A stretch of DNA of 64,000 nt from Owenia fusiformis (taxonomy: Eukaryota; Annelida; Polychaeta; Sabellida; Oweniidae). The stretch is from assembly GCA_903813345.2 (NCBI GenBank), contig CAIIXF020000005.1, positions 41,581,394 to 41,645,393 on the forward strand. Reading direction: 5' to 3'. The position numbers and the translations under genes were made by a program. Every line of letters starts with the position of its first letter. Position 1 is the first letter of the stretch. Below, one piece after another: positions 1 to 10,900 of this stretch. The notes beneath the pieces are model-generated. The model saw nothing but the letters and a program-made list of their open reading frames with translations, had not been told where the DNA came from and searched no databases.

Positions 1-1831
1 AGTGTATTTTGGAAATGAAGGATGCATGTAGGTTGTAATTATAATATATTCAAAGGTTCCATCACATACAACTTACAAATGGGCCTACTCTGCATTAAAA
101 TTCTGAGTCAACCCTTTCAACAAATAATCAGTATCTAATATTGCAATAATGTTTAATGTACAGTATAATGGTATAATGACAAAAACAATGTACTAAAAAA
201 ACAATGACTATGATATATGGCATTAATTAAATTATTAATTACAATTAAAACGGTTGATTGAAAACTTCAACATTATAAACTTGAAAGGGAATTCAATGAT
301 GCAATAAGTTTTATTTTCCAAACTGCAAAATCAATGAATTGATCAGTTTGATACAATGAGTCAACGTAAATGTCAAAAACGTGCAAAACGTGCAAAACAG
401 CTAAAATATCTTCTGCCACAATTTCCTTTCTGAAAAACTACATTTACCATTGCAAATATAATAGTTTTGAAATCATATACATAAACCTTACAATGACATG
501 AGATAGTATAAAATCAGCTTTGTATCATAAATGGTTCATATTCAACTTTAAACCCATTTTCTCAAAACCACAAAAATGTCACTTAGGAAACACTAGATCA
601 GTCAGTTCTCTAAAGCTTACTTAGTATGATATAACCCTCTCCCCCTTATCACAACATTACATAATCTTTATGTTTATTTTACTTGGGGAGGGCAAAAATT
701 AACATTTTGAAATTTAACCCACTTGTATCAGTGTGTCAGATGCTAGAGGTGTGGATGTAACACAACTAACATGGGATATATTTTAAAAGGGGTGGTATCA
801 TATATGTTTAATCTAAATAAGCTTCCTTTTCAATATGAAATAACCTTCCTTTTCTAAAATGTTTGAGATATTCCCTTTATAAAAAATATAAATGATCCGA
901 TTCAAATTCACGGTTTGTGATTAATGATTTAAGGTCATGGAAAAAGTTTAGTGTTGACAAGTTGGTGATCACATCACTGAAGTAGGTTGATTAATTTGAC
1001 ATGTTCCTGGTACCAGAACTTTGGCATCAGCATTTGCAAGGAAGCATAAATAAGCTGTGTCCTTGAATCTTGTTATAAACCAAATACATAGTGGCTTCAT
1101 TGTTTTAAAGCTTTAACATTATAACATAAAAAGTGTTCCTCTAAAACTGGATTTTAGCTGAGACTCAAGAATTTGGGTGTAACTAAGTATTTTCACAATT
1201 TAATAATAGTCACAATAGTCCACAATGTATCTTCAACTTTGATCAACTTTCTAATTTAACTTCGTATTTGAGGAACTTGCATGTCATTACATAATTTTCA
1301 GCCAAATTGATCAGAGTATCTGTGATTACAATTATATTTGTTGCATCTCAATTACTATCTTTTACTCTTTCACCGATATCGAAACACTTAGTATTCCCTA
1401 GAAAAATTGACACTTTGCTTTTGATACTTTGATCAATAATTATCGCCCAAATCTTGACAATTAATATTCTCTTGGTGGCATGCTAACACATAACTTACCT
1501 CATAGCCCAAAGAATATAACAATGCTTTAGATTGAGGTTGAAACTTGATGAGCATCTGCTGTGTTTCATATTTATTTTTCCTATTGGTTGTTTATCCATT
1601 TTCTTCTTTGATGTTTTTGAACATTATTTCTAATATTTGCAATACATCAAATGAATTTTGAGCCCTTGCTGACACTTTAGCATCAGGATGGTCCTATTAG
1701 CCTATATTCATTAATATCAATTAATTAGTATCAAGCTTGGCCCTGAATTGCATTTGAAACATGCTGTATTCTAACAAGGTTAAACTAGCCTGGATTCTGT
1801 ATTTGACACATTTTATTAAAAAGAAAGTTTG
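1..1831. other. AT-rich non-coding stretch
   Basis: No reading frame with convincing coding character and no paired splice sites were found on either strand. Short open frames here are accidental. It may be intronic or intergenic sequence upstream of the CTTNBP2-like exons. Confidence 0.5.
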
Positions 1832-2608
1832 ATCCATTTAAGGTCTCATGGAAGTTAACAGGAAATGACAAAACAAAAAATGACAAAGCCATGCTGGATT
1901 TTGAAAATTTTTTGAACCAAGATAACAGAGTTCTGTTTGGACCTCCAGTCAGTTTAACTAGTTCCAAATATCATTTACATGACCAGGAACACAATTGAAA
2001 GGGTCAGAATGACCATAACATGCAGAAAATAACCTTTTTAGCCCTCTGAAAATGTGACTGAAAAATAGCTAAAAGTAGGTGCTCAGGAAAGGTCAATGAA
2101 CAGAATCTTATGATTTTTTCAGAATATGTGTCCAATATATTGCTCTAAATGACACAATCTTTGAAATTTTAAAAAATCGTCTGAAACAATAATGGCTGTA
2201 GTAAAAAGGAAAATAGATCGATTTTCAATTCAGTTTTTTTCAATTTTTTCTTTTTCTAAGAATGATATCAAATTTTTTTGAATTGTATCATTTAGAGCAA
2301 TATATTGGGCACATTTTCTGAAAAAGTCAAAAGATTCTGTTCAGTGACCTTTCCTGAGCACCTACTCTTGGCTATTTTTTAGTCACATTTTCAGAGGGCT
2401 GAAAAGGTTATTCTATCATGTTTATGGTCATTCTGACCATTTCAACTGTGTTCCTGGTCATGTAAATGATATGTGGAACTAGTTAAACTGACTGGAGGTC
2501 CAAACAGAACTCTGTTATCTTGGTTCAAAAAATTTTCAAAATCCAGCATGGCTTTGTCATTTTTTGTTTTGTCACTTCCTGTTAACTTCCATGAGACCTT
2601 AAGTGGAC
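1832..2608. repeat. Long inverted repeat (foldback element)
   Basis: Two arms of about 340 bp (roughly 1832-2175 and 2265-2608) are near-perfect reverse complements separated by about 90 bp of AT-rich loop. For example, the left arm has ccatttaaggtctcatgg and the right arm ends in ccatgagaccttaagtgg. The match runs through several hundred bases with only scattered mismatches. This is the structure of a foldback or MITE-like DNA element. If transcribed it would form a long hairpin RNA. No transposase is encoded. Confidence 0.85.
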
Positions 2609-3849
2609 TTCAGAATAGGAGAATCTGGGAGAATTTTAATGAGAAATGATGTAACCATTTATTTAAAAAAAAACATATTTTTGTGATATATTTATTTCCA
2701 AACACAGCATTCTCTTTGTATTGCTCACATTTTATGAACATTTGAAGCAATATAACCAAATTCAACTTCATCAGATTTCTCCAAACTTAAATCACGAAAC
2801 TCAATCTAGAAGTTGATTTTATTATATGCGGTTCACAACTGAGTGATCTCAACCTATTGAAATGCCTAGCTTTTGTGTAAAGATGTTATGCTATAGAAAT
2901 GGATAAGTATCTGTTGTGCTATATTATATAAGAAATCGCTAAGTGGTTTTGTGAATTTCAGATGGAATTTGTCATAATATCAAGGAGTTAAACATTGTAG
3001 TTGATATCAAATTCAATTATATGGCAGTGTAAATGCTTGTGCAATTTGTGGTTATTAGATATGCATCTCAATTGCAAAGAATTTGCTCTTAAAAGATGTT
3101 CAACAAATATTCACTAAAAAAATAAACAAAAGTGATGAATTAACTTTTAGGTTCATACTATAAGTAATTAAACTGTTTTGTTAATTTCTGTTGCTTTCCT
3201 TTTCCTTTATTTAATCATCTGTTTTTGTCTTTTTGTGAGGGTATACTCTGAATTTTAATGAGAAATCTGTTCAGAGTAATACTGCATGTGAAGACCCATT
3301 TACTTCATCATAAAATTACCTGCTTTAAAATTTTGGGAAATTACCTCACTGAGATTGATATTAAAATATAATTGATTTGTTAATTATCAATAAGGTTGGA
3401 TTAATTATAATCAATTGAATAGTTGAGCATTTTATTTCTATGAATATCTTTGAAACATACTGCATGCCACATGTACCAATGTACATGATTAGTTAAATGT
3501 GTATTTGAAATCACTGCAAATAGGAATACCATACCCTTTTATATAGCAATTTATCATATACATTTCCCAGCAAACAAGTGATAATGTTTGTTTTCCCTGT
3601 GCCATTGTGTAATTTGGACTTTAAAGCAGGACATAAAACAAAGTATCTACATCATATGGGCTAATGCAACAAAGTACAGATGGAACACTGAACTAGAACT
3701 TATAATGATTAAAAAGTAAGGAGTCAATTTCACAAGGAAAGATGTGGGCCCCAAAGGAAAGGGAAAAATGTTGAATATTGTTTCAAAATTCCAGGAAAAT
3801 TGTTTTTAAGAAAACAAAGCAAATAAACATGTTAGAATTAATTACTCAC
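2609..3849. other. AT-rich non-coding stretch
   Basis: Nothing recognisable was found: no open frame with coding character, no tandem repeat and no RNA gene. Confidence 0.45.
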
Positions 3850-3922
3850 CTTTATCCATATGTTGGTAGCAGACTCTTCTTCACAATCAATATATTTTAT
3901 GTATGCATGTAGGGCTTTGTTC
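3850..3922 (-). CDS. Candidate minus-strand internal exon, unidentified
   Basis: Read on the minus strand, this 73-bp segment is preceded by a T-rich acceptor (ttttttgtag) and followed by a strong donor (gtgagt). It encodes one leading base plus 24 codons without stops, including the stretch KYIDCEEESATNIWIK. The composition looks more coding-like than the surroundings. I do not recognise the family. Its phase does not join directly to the other minus-strand candidate at 4306-4411. It could be an exon of an antisense gene or a chance open frame. Confidence 0.22.
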
Positions 3923-4305
3923 CTACAAAAAATAATGTAAATTATAAATAGCTTTATATAATCAACATTTTGCAGCAACAGTAATTTAACCCTATCATTG
4001 GTGGTTGAGTCCATGTTAGGAAAGACCACCAGCATTGCACTATTATTCCCCTCTGAAGGGCCAGTGATTTATTCATCTAAAATTTTCAAATTCATCAGTT
4101 TTAAATAAACCAATATCATTCATTGAAGGGGCTGTGATTCATTCTTGGTTTAAAAGTTCTAGTTGGTTTAAGGGGGAAGCTCACATAATCCGCATTAATT
4201 CTAATCTTCAATATCTCTTTTTATATTTAAGATTAGTTGGATTTTCTTAAATTAAATGTAATTTTTCAAAAAGTATTTAAAACTATCTTAATAAAAATAA
4301 CTTAC

Positions 4306-4411
4306 CCCTGCTATCATCAACATATTGGAAATAAATCCTAGAATCTTCTTCAAATTTCCAGCACCTAGGATTTCTCCAACTGTCATGCTTTTGTTATTTT
4401 CCTTTTGTATA
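4306..4411 (-). CDS. Candidate minus-strand internal exon, unidentified
   Basis: On the minus strand, an acceptor (attatacag) opens a 106-bp stop-free segment that ends at a consensus donor (gtaagt). It encodes one leading base plus 35 codons, including GEILGAGNLKKILGFISN. It lies about 380 bp upstream (minus sense) of the candidate exon at 3850-3922, but the donor is phase 0 while the next exon needs two preceding bases. The two therefore cannot be joined as they stand. Family unknown. Confidence 0.2.
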
Positions 4412-5225
4412 CTGTATAATCAATTGTCCAATGGAAATTATTCTGTTTGAAGATGTTAATGTTACTTTTGTGGTGTATATTGCATACAGATACAGTTAGT
4501 AGCACTTAGGGAATAAGCTTTCAGATCAGTCCATTGAATCACTGTGTACCCTTTTTGAAATATTAGACTCACCCAAACTTTACACTATCCAATGAAAGAA
4601 GGGATTTAAGTTACAACCATTCAAATTTTTGGCGGAAACAGGTTTAACAGACAATATTAGAAATTATTAACATTTTGAAGAAAGAAGTCTGAATTAAACA
4701 GTTAAACACTGGATTATTGGAACATGCTTATGTACAGTATGGCAGATACATCAACAGGGAATTGTGAATTTGGTAAGTCAATTTATCAGTTTATCATAAT
4801 TTTAAGTCCAGAGTAGGATAGAAAGATGTAAAAATAATTTAGAAGAGGGTTAAGCTTGAGAGGAGAATTAAAGGTTTTGTGTAAAATTGGGGTGACTGGA
4901 TAACCGGGTTGCCAGGTGACTTGGTAACATTCTTAGCAGGGCTAGAATTTGATTTTATGCCTTCCAGGTATTCTGATATTGAAAAAATAGTCGATTATTC
5001 AAAAAGTGTTTGGTCTCTGGTAGGTTTTTGATAAAAAGATAATGTAGTTTACACTTAGGAGGCTGGGGCTATCATGTCAATTTGCTACTATATTAGGGGA
5101 AAATGTCCAACTTTGAAAGTTGGTAACCCTGCTAGACACATTAGGTACCCTGAGTCACCGGCTACCCAGTCATCTGTTTTTTAGGCAGACCCTAAATAAT
5201 AAACATTTCTTCATAAATAACTAAT

Positions 5226-5445
5226 GTGACAGCCAAGGAGGATTTCCTCCGACGCCAATCAATATTCTGTTTCATAATATGGGTATCACATAGCAATGTT
5301 ATGTATACAAAATTCAATAAAGAATATCAGCCATTCTCCTGGCAGCCGTAGAAATATACAGGCAGGATCGGAAACTACCGCATCGATTGGAGATTAAAGA
5401 ATATTGAGTTGGAACCCTGGCTTCCAATCCTCCTTGGGTGACAGC
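5226..5445. mobile_element. Small inverted-repeat (MITE-like) element
   Basis: The left end tgacagccaaggaggatt pairs with the right end aatcctccttgggtgaca with one or two mismatches. Internal segments (caatcaatattctg against the complement of aagaatattgagttgg) also pair. The short, internally palindromic, non-coding structure fits a MITE. No certain target-site duplication was seen. Confidence 0.5.
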
Positions 5446-5559
5446 TTAATATGAGAATTCAAAATATTATAATGACTCTTATGGTTTTTTAATCTTGTAT
5501 TAGACAAAAACGTCAAGTCTGTGAGGTCAAATAATATGTTAGCACTGTTTATTTTGCAG

Positions 5560-6422
5560 AACCGCTAATATTAGAAAAGAGAAGGCTTTAGATGTAGATC
5601 TTATGAAGACAACACTCCTGGATGCATTTACTTGTGGTAGAAAACACAATGCAAAACTAACTTGGAAAATATGAGATGGCAACTAAGGTACCAACATTTG
5701 AAACAGGGCCAATAACATTTGAAAATTGACTTGCCGAGCTATACAAAGTGACAAAAGTCAGTGAACATAACAAAGAGAGTTCGCATATATTGGAAGGAAT
5801 CTATGTTTGCATTGCAAGTATGTAACACCATCATCAAAATGTATATTTAATTTTAAAAAAAATTTTGTTTGTTTTAAATTCTACTTTATTAATTAACTTA
5901 TTCTTACTTGACATTGATAGACTGATAATTAATATTTCAGAAAATCCGGTCAAACTCTCATGGCTATATGAGAAGGACATACACATGAGTCAAAAAAGAA
6001 AGTGATTAAGCATTATAGGGCGAAAAAGTCGAGGTCTGCAGAAAAAGGTGAGCATTACATTGAATCAAAACACAATAATGGTCTAAAAAGTATTTTCCAC
6101 TCAAATTATTATATTCCATTACACTCCATATTAAATTTGAAGTGTGGTATTTTCCCGCTTATTTTGTTATTTTTCTTTATTATTAGGAGTGTCTGTCTGC
6201 TTTTGTCTGTCCATCCGTCAAGTTGAGTCTTCATGATAACATAGATAAAACTGTTTAATCTATATTATTTCAGGTTGTAACCAGCAAATGTCCATTAAAT
6301 CAGGGGGAAACCAGAGACCCCGCCAAATAAGACAGAAGTTTGAGGTGGAATACATAGTAGGATATAGAATGAGTCCTGGTGAAGCAGTGAAGATTGGTTT
6401 GGTTGTGAAAATTGGACATTAA
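5560..6422 (+). pseudogene. Degenerate three-exon coding relic
   Basis: Three coding-like segments are joined by plausible splice sites. The first is about 5560-5817 (acceptor ttttgcag, donor gtatgt). The second is 5941-6047 (acceptor atatttcag, donor gtgagc). The third is 6274-6422 (acceptor tatttcag, stop TAA at 6420-6422). Phases agree at both junctions (phase 1). Segment one carries in-frame stops (for example TGA just before LAELYKVTKVSEHNKESSH). Segment two needs a one-base shift inside a caaaaaagaaag run. Segment three reads cleanly and includes FEVEYIVGYRMSPGEAVKIG. The family is not recognised. Either a decayed gene with retained introns, or a live gene with sequence errors. Confidence 0.35.
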
Positions 6423-7238
6423 AATTTACTTTTAACGGGATATCAATTGGACACGGCAAACTTTATATCCAATGGCATCTACTGAACCATGACTATTGAC
6501 AGGGAACTTAAAATTGAAGTTAAGCATTCGCTTTAACACAGTCCAATTAATTGAATCCCACAACAAATCAGAAATAAGATCAACTTACAACAAAATTAAA
6601 AAAACATTGACACCCCCGCCACAATTCGAGACACACAGATAAATACTATTAATCTAGTATTTTGACAGCTACAAATTGTCAAATATCTATCAAATGAAGT
6701 GAAAGTGACATGGTTCACTTTTCCCTTGGGTTGTACGTTGTATATTATACCTTTTATATTTACTATATAGTTACTATACTAGTATCATAATAGTTATTAA
6801 CAAAAGAATTTGATTGTAAATAGTTCATCAATTTTAAATCAGCTTCAATCATGTGATGCAGAATGTACGTTAACATCTCTAAGTTAAAAGGATCAAATAA
6901 ATGAAAAATCAAATGAAATGGAATGGAATAACTTAACAACTTTTTCTGTATGTACTGAGTGGACTCAAAAATATGTGCTGAAATATATTATTAAAGTAGT
7001 CAGACATACAATTTGATGAACTTAAGGTTGAACATACACATTTTGTAATGATGTACAGTAGATTAAACCATGAGAACTGTCACTGAGAACCATATATAAA
7101 AAGAAATTGTTATTTTCTAATTACTTTGATGTGAATTAGAGTATATTACATCCATTTCTGTCAGAAAAGTATGGATAATGTGGTCATATGCAACATTGCA
7201 TAACTTAATTAGGGTTCACCTCACTATGATCAGTCCAT

Positions 7239-7615
7239 GTCTGAATTCAGACAGTTGAATCAGTTTTCTAACATGGAAAAGCCTATGTCTGAATTCAGAC
7301 ACAGTCTCATTATAGTGAGATGAATTTGTTTATGTGTCTGAATTCAGACAAGATTTCAATCTGAGAAAATTGATACTGATTTCCACTGTCTGAATTCAGA
7401 CACAACACATAAGATAAACAAATTCATCTTACTATTATCAAATTGTGTCTGAATTCAGACAGTTGAAATCAGCTTCTGTTTTCTAATATGGAAAAGCCGC
7501 TGCCTGAATTCAGACACAGAATATTCAAGTATAAAATACACTATATGTTTAGCTAATTAATGTTTCTGTCTGAATTCAGACAACTTGTTTCCCTCTGAAA
7601 TACATGTGCCTGAAT
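7239..7615. repeat. Cluster of a 14-bp perfect palindrome (gtctgaattcagac)
   Basis: Copies start at 7239, 7287, 7336, 7388, 7447, 7502 (one mismatch) and 7568, with a half copy at 7608. Spacing is 48-66 bp. Spacer segments are also partly inverted: gatgaatttgtttatgtg and cacataagataaacaaattc flank the central copies, giving nested hairpins. The cluster ends about 150 bp before the first recognisable CTTNBP2-like exon. It could be a palindromic repeat element or an array of binding sites for a dimeric factor. Confidence 0.8.
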
Positions 7616-7767
7616 TAATGTAAGAAGATGCAATGAATAAATATGTCATGAGTAAAAACACCTATAAAACAGTTTGTTTAATACTTTTGTCAAACTGGAA
7701 AAATGTCAAACTTCACTGGAACCTGTTTACTATTATTTATTTACATTTGTACTTCTTCTACTTAAAG

Positions 7768-7923
7768 GTTGTCTTTTTCCAAACCACCTTAAGATGCCGA
7801 CAAAGAGGGCGCCAGTGCTGCTATTTGATGAGCTGGCCAAAGTAAATATATCGGAAATATTTGGAGATGTTCTCAATGGTTTGGAACACAGAGGCCCAGA
7901 GAATTCTTTCCAGTTAAAAATAG
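7768..7923 (+). CDS. CTTNBP2: CTTNBP2-like exon A
   Basis: Encodes the segment containing VLLFDELAK and LEHRGPENSFQLK. The donor is gtacat at 7924, phase 1. Two acceptors are possible: tacttaaag before 7768 or caccttaag before 7794. The second would place ATG 7794 at the exon start with A at -3, so an internal promoter and start here cannot be excluded. The palindrome cluster lies just upstream. Confidence 0.65.
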
Positions 7924-10900
7924 GTACATTACATTTTCTTCTGCTGAAGCAGGTTTAGTTTTGTTTTGATTTTTGATTGAGATATCATTGCACATGGCTA
8001 CATATTTGTGGTCCCTTAGTGGTGTAATATAAGAGTTTTGACTTCTTGTTCAGTAACAGTATCATATATAATCAAGCAGGCGTATTCATGTCATAAGGGT
8101 TTACATTTTAAGGCATGGTTGGTCACACCTTAACATAACTTTCCTCATTGAAATTCTAGCCATGAATGCCTTTTTAACTGCAATGTTTATCACCCAAATA
8201 TGTTCGAAATTTTTCAATTCCTTATAATTCTCCATAAATTAAAAATTTCTATTATAACATTCAGATGGTAAACCCGAGGGTCTATACTACCTGCTGACCA
8301 ATTGTTACATCATCGGAACAATGGACAGATCACGCTCCACAGGCCTTGAACTTTCAATACAGCAAAGATTTCGTTGGGTGCACTTCCGAATAGACACTGA
8401 ACCTATGAAAAATCTTCTTTCCCGCCATTTATCACGTCGGCTGCTCAGTCGCTTTGGTGGTACACTGCCACCTATTGAGGACGGTGTATATAAGGCTGTT
8501 GAGTGGGTGATTGGTGTATGGCAGAGACTCAATGAAGGACTTGGGAAACTGGGACTTCCTGAACTGGTGTTCGGTCCCAGTGTCTTTATGAATTGTCCAA
8601 TAGAAGTGAATAAACCAAAGACAATCATCAGGTACGTTTACATCCAAACCATCAAGTATAAGAAATATATATTTTCTGCAATATTAGATTAATAAAGGAA
8701 TGCAGTGTAACACATACTTGTATAATGGAGTGAATGTCAGTGCAGTATAATGTATCCATTTGATACATTCTTACATTAAATGTTCATATTTGTTTTTGAT
8801 ATCTCATTCCTCCTGATGTAGAAATATATTTACTAATAAGCAAAAAATTGAAAATGTTCATATAGTTTGACATTGAAATATAGAAAACTTTCATATAGTT
8901 TGAAAGTAGAAATATAGAGAGTGGAAAATGAATTATGAAAACTCCAATTACAGTTAGAGAATCTCATGTTAGAAGATTTCATTGAGAAAATACTCTGTTT
9001 CACTGTGTAAACATCAATTAATAAATTGGTTAATTTAGTGTTGTTTATGACACTGTTTACAATATATTTACAATCTAGGGGCCAATGTATAACAGATTCC
9101 AGCACAGAAGATTATATATGACCATACAGATATTGCATTGTTTTTTGAGGTCTAGCATTTCTCCTTAGACTGTTTTTTTATGCCACCACCAAAAGTCACG
9201 TGGTGGTTGGTGGTTTGCATCCGGCAATTGGTGTCTGTAACAAATTCTTACAACTTCCAATAAATTGACAAATTTTTTTTCAAAATCGTCTACAAGTTCT
9301 CAGAAGTTCAAATCTAACTTTAGATTTGAGATTTGCCCTTCAATGACCTCAAGGTCAAAAAGCGTCAAAAAGCTCTTTTTTCAACTTGCTTCGAATTGAC
9401 CAATTATTTTTTCAAAATCATCTTCAAGTTCTCAGAAGTTTAAATCTGACTTAGATTGAACTCATATTATTGTGAGCAACTAGATGGTGACATTTTGTCA
9501 TGTTAATGCCTTGTTATCTTTTCCATTGTCTTTAAGATGATATGATCTAATCTTCCTCAAATTACAGTGACAAATTACAGTTTGTGTGTTATGTCATCAG
9601 AACTGATGTTGAGGAATAACAAAATGAAACGTTTAGTCACTGCAGCTGTCCATCTTACGATGGTAACAGTCGGAACAGCGTGTCACTGTCAAGTCACCAG
9701 GAACTGGTGCGGCCGTCTTGTGTTTCATCCTGTTTATGACATCATTGTGATAACACTTTAATTGGTTTCTTTATTACAAACATCTCCATCCCGTTTTCAA
9801 CCTCAAATTAAATTACAAGCTTTAAAGTTTGTGTATACACATACTATACAGGAACATGATATAATCATCGCGATAACCGCACCCATTTTGTCTTTATCCT
9901 TCCAAAGTGGTCTCGCAAACAGCAGATAAGAGGGGCTCAGTGGCATACCAGAATGTGATATTATCATAGTACAAGAACTGAGCACATAAGACACCCCTGT
10001 TGAATCTCAAAATCAGTTTAGAGTTTCTTAGTTAGGCCATTAAGCAGTTGTGTTACACCTTGCAAAATCAAAACTATGGAAGGTACAAGCAAAACAAACA
10101 CAAGCTCATAAAAAGACTTATTTGCTAAAAAAATATAGCACAACATACCAACTTGCAGTGACTACAAACACATTTCTATACTTCATATACTAAATATTTA
10201 AACATGATATGAGATACTTCAAAATGAACAATGCACATATTCATTACATGTTAAGTTCCAAGCCTAAGTAGTCAAGGTATAAATCTAAGTAGTCAAGGTA
10301 TAAATCTAAGTAGGTATGAATTGGCATATGCTACAAAAGGTATTCACTATCGACATAGAATACACGATCCAACAATGCAAATGCAACTTTTAAAGTCCTT
10401 TTAGATCCCATGGATTGTATTTTGTCTTTAAATCATTTTTATAAGCCTATGTTAACTTTGTTATCCTTATTTAATTAAAATCATACATAAGGAGTAAGGG
10501 GAAGGAAAACAAAGATTATACCTGTGTGACAATTTTTCACAATTTAGCTATTGCTAGTATGTTGTCTGTCAGCTTGATCAACAGTCAGTGTCACCATTTG
10601 TCATTCACTTGGCTCATTTGTCATTCACATGGCTCATTGCCTTATGTCACTGGTTACATCAAGTTGCATGTCCTGAAGTGTCAAGTTTTATTCAAGGGAT
10701 TTTATTATTAAAATTACTGACAACAGCAGAAAGAATGAAAACAGAAGGCAAATTTATTGGAAATTATGATTTAACATTGAAACAGTTGCAACATTTCTCA
10801 CAATAACAGGCGATTTCAGTAGAACAAATAGGAAATTGCCTGGTGCCTTGTTCAAGTGGAACCCGTGTATTTGTATTCTATTTTTTGTAATTTCTAGTGC

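Noticed and set aside
7239-7615. CRISPR-like array from regularly spaced palindromes
   Set aside because: Repeat is only 14 bp, spacers are themselves inverted repeats, and the genome is animal. No associated proteins.
8305-8647. Open frames on the minus strand opposite CTTNBP2-like exon B
   Set aside because: They are shadows of a well-conserved plus-strand exon with correct splice sites and family match.
9567-9761. 64-codon plus-strand frame
   Set aside because: No splice sites, no repeat or family resemblance, and random codon composition.
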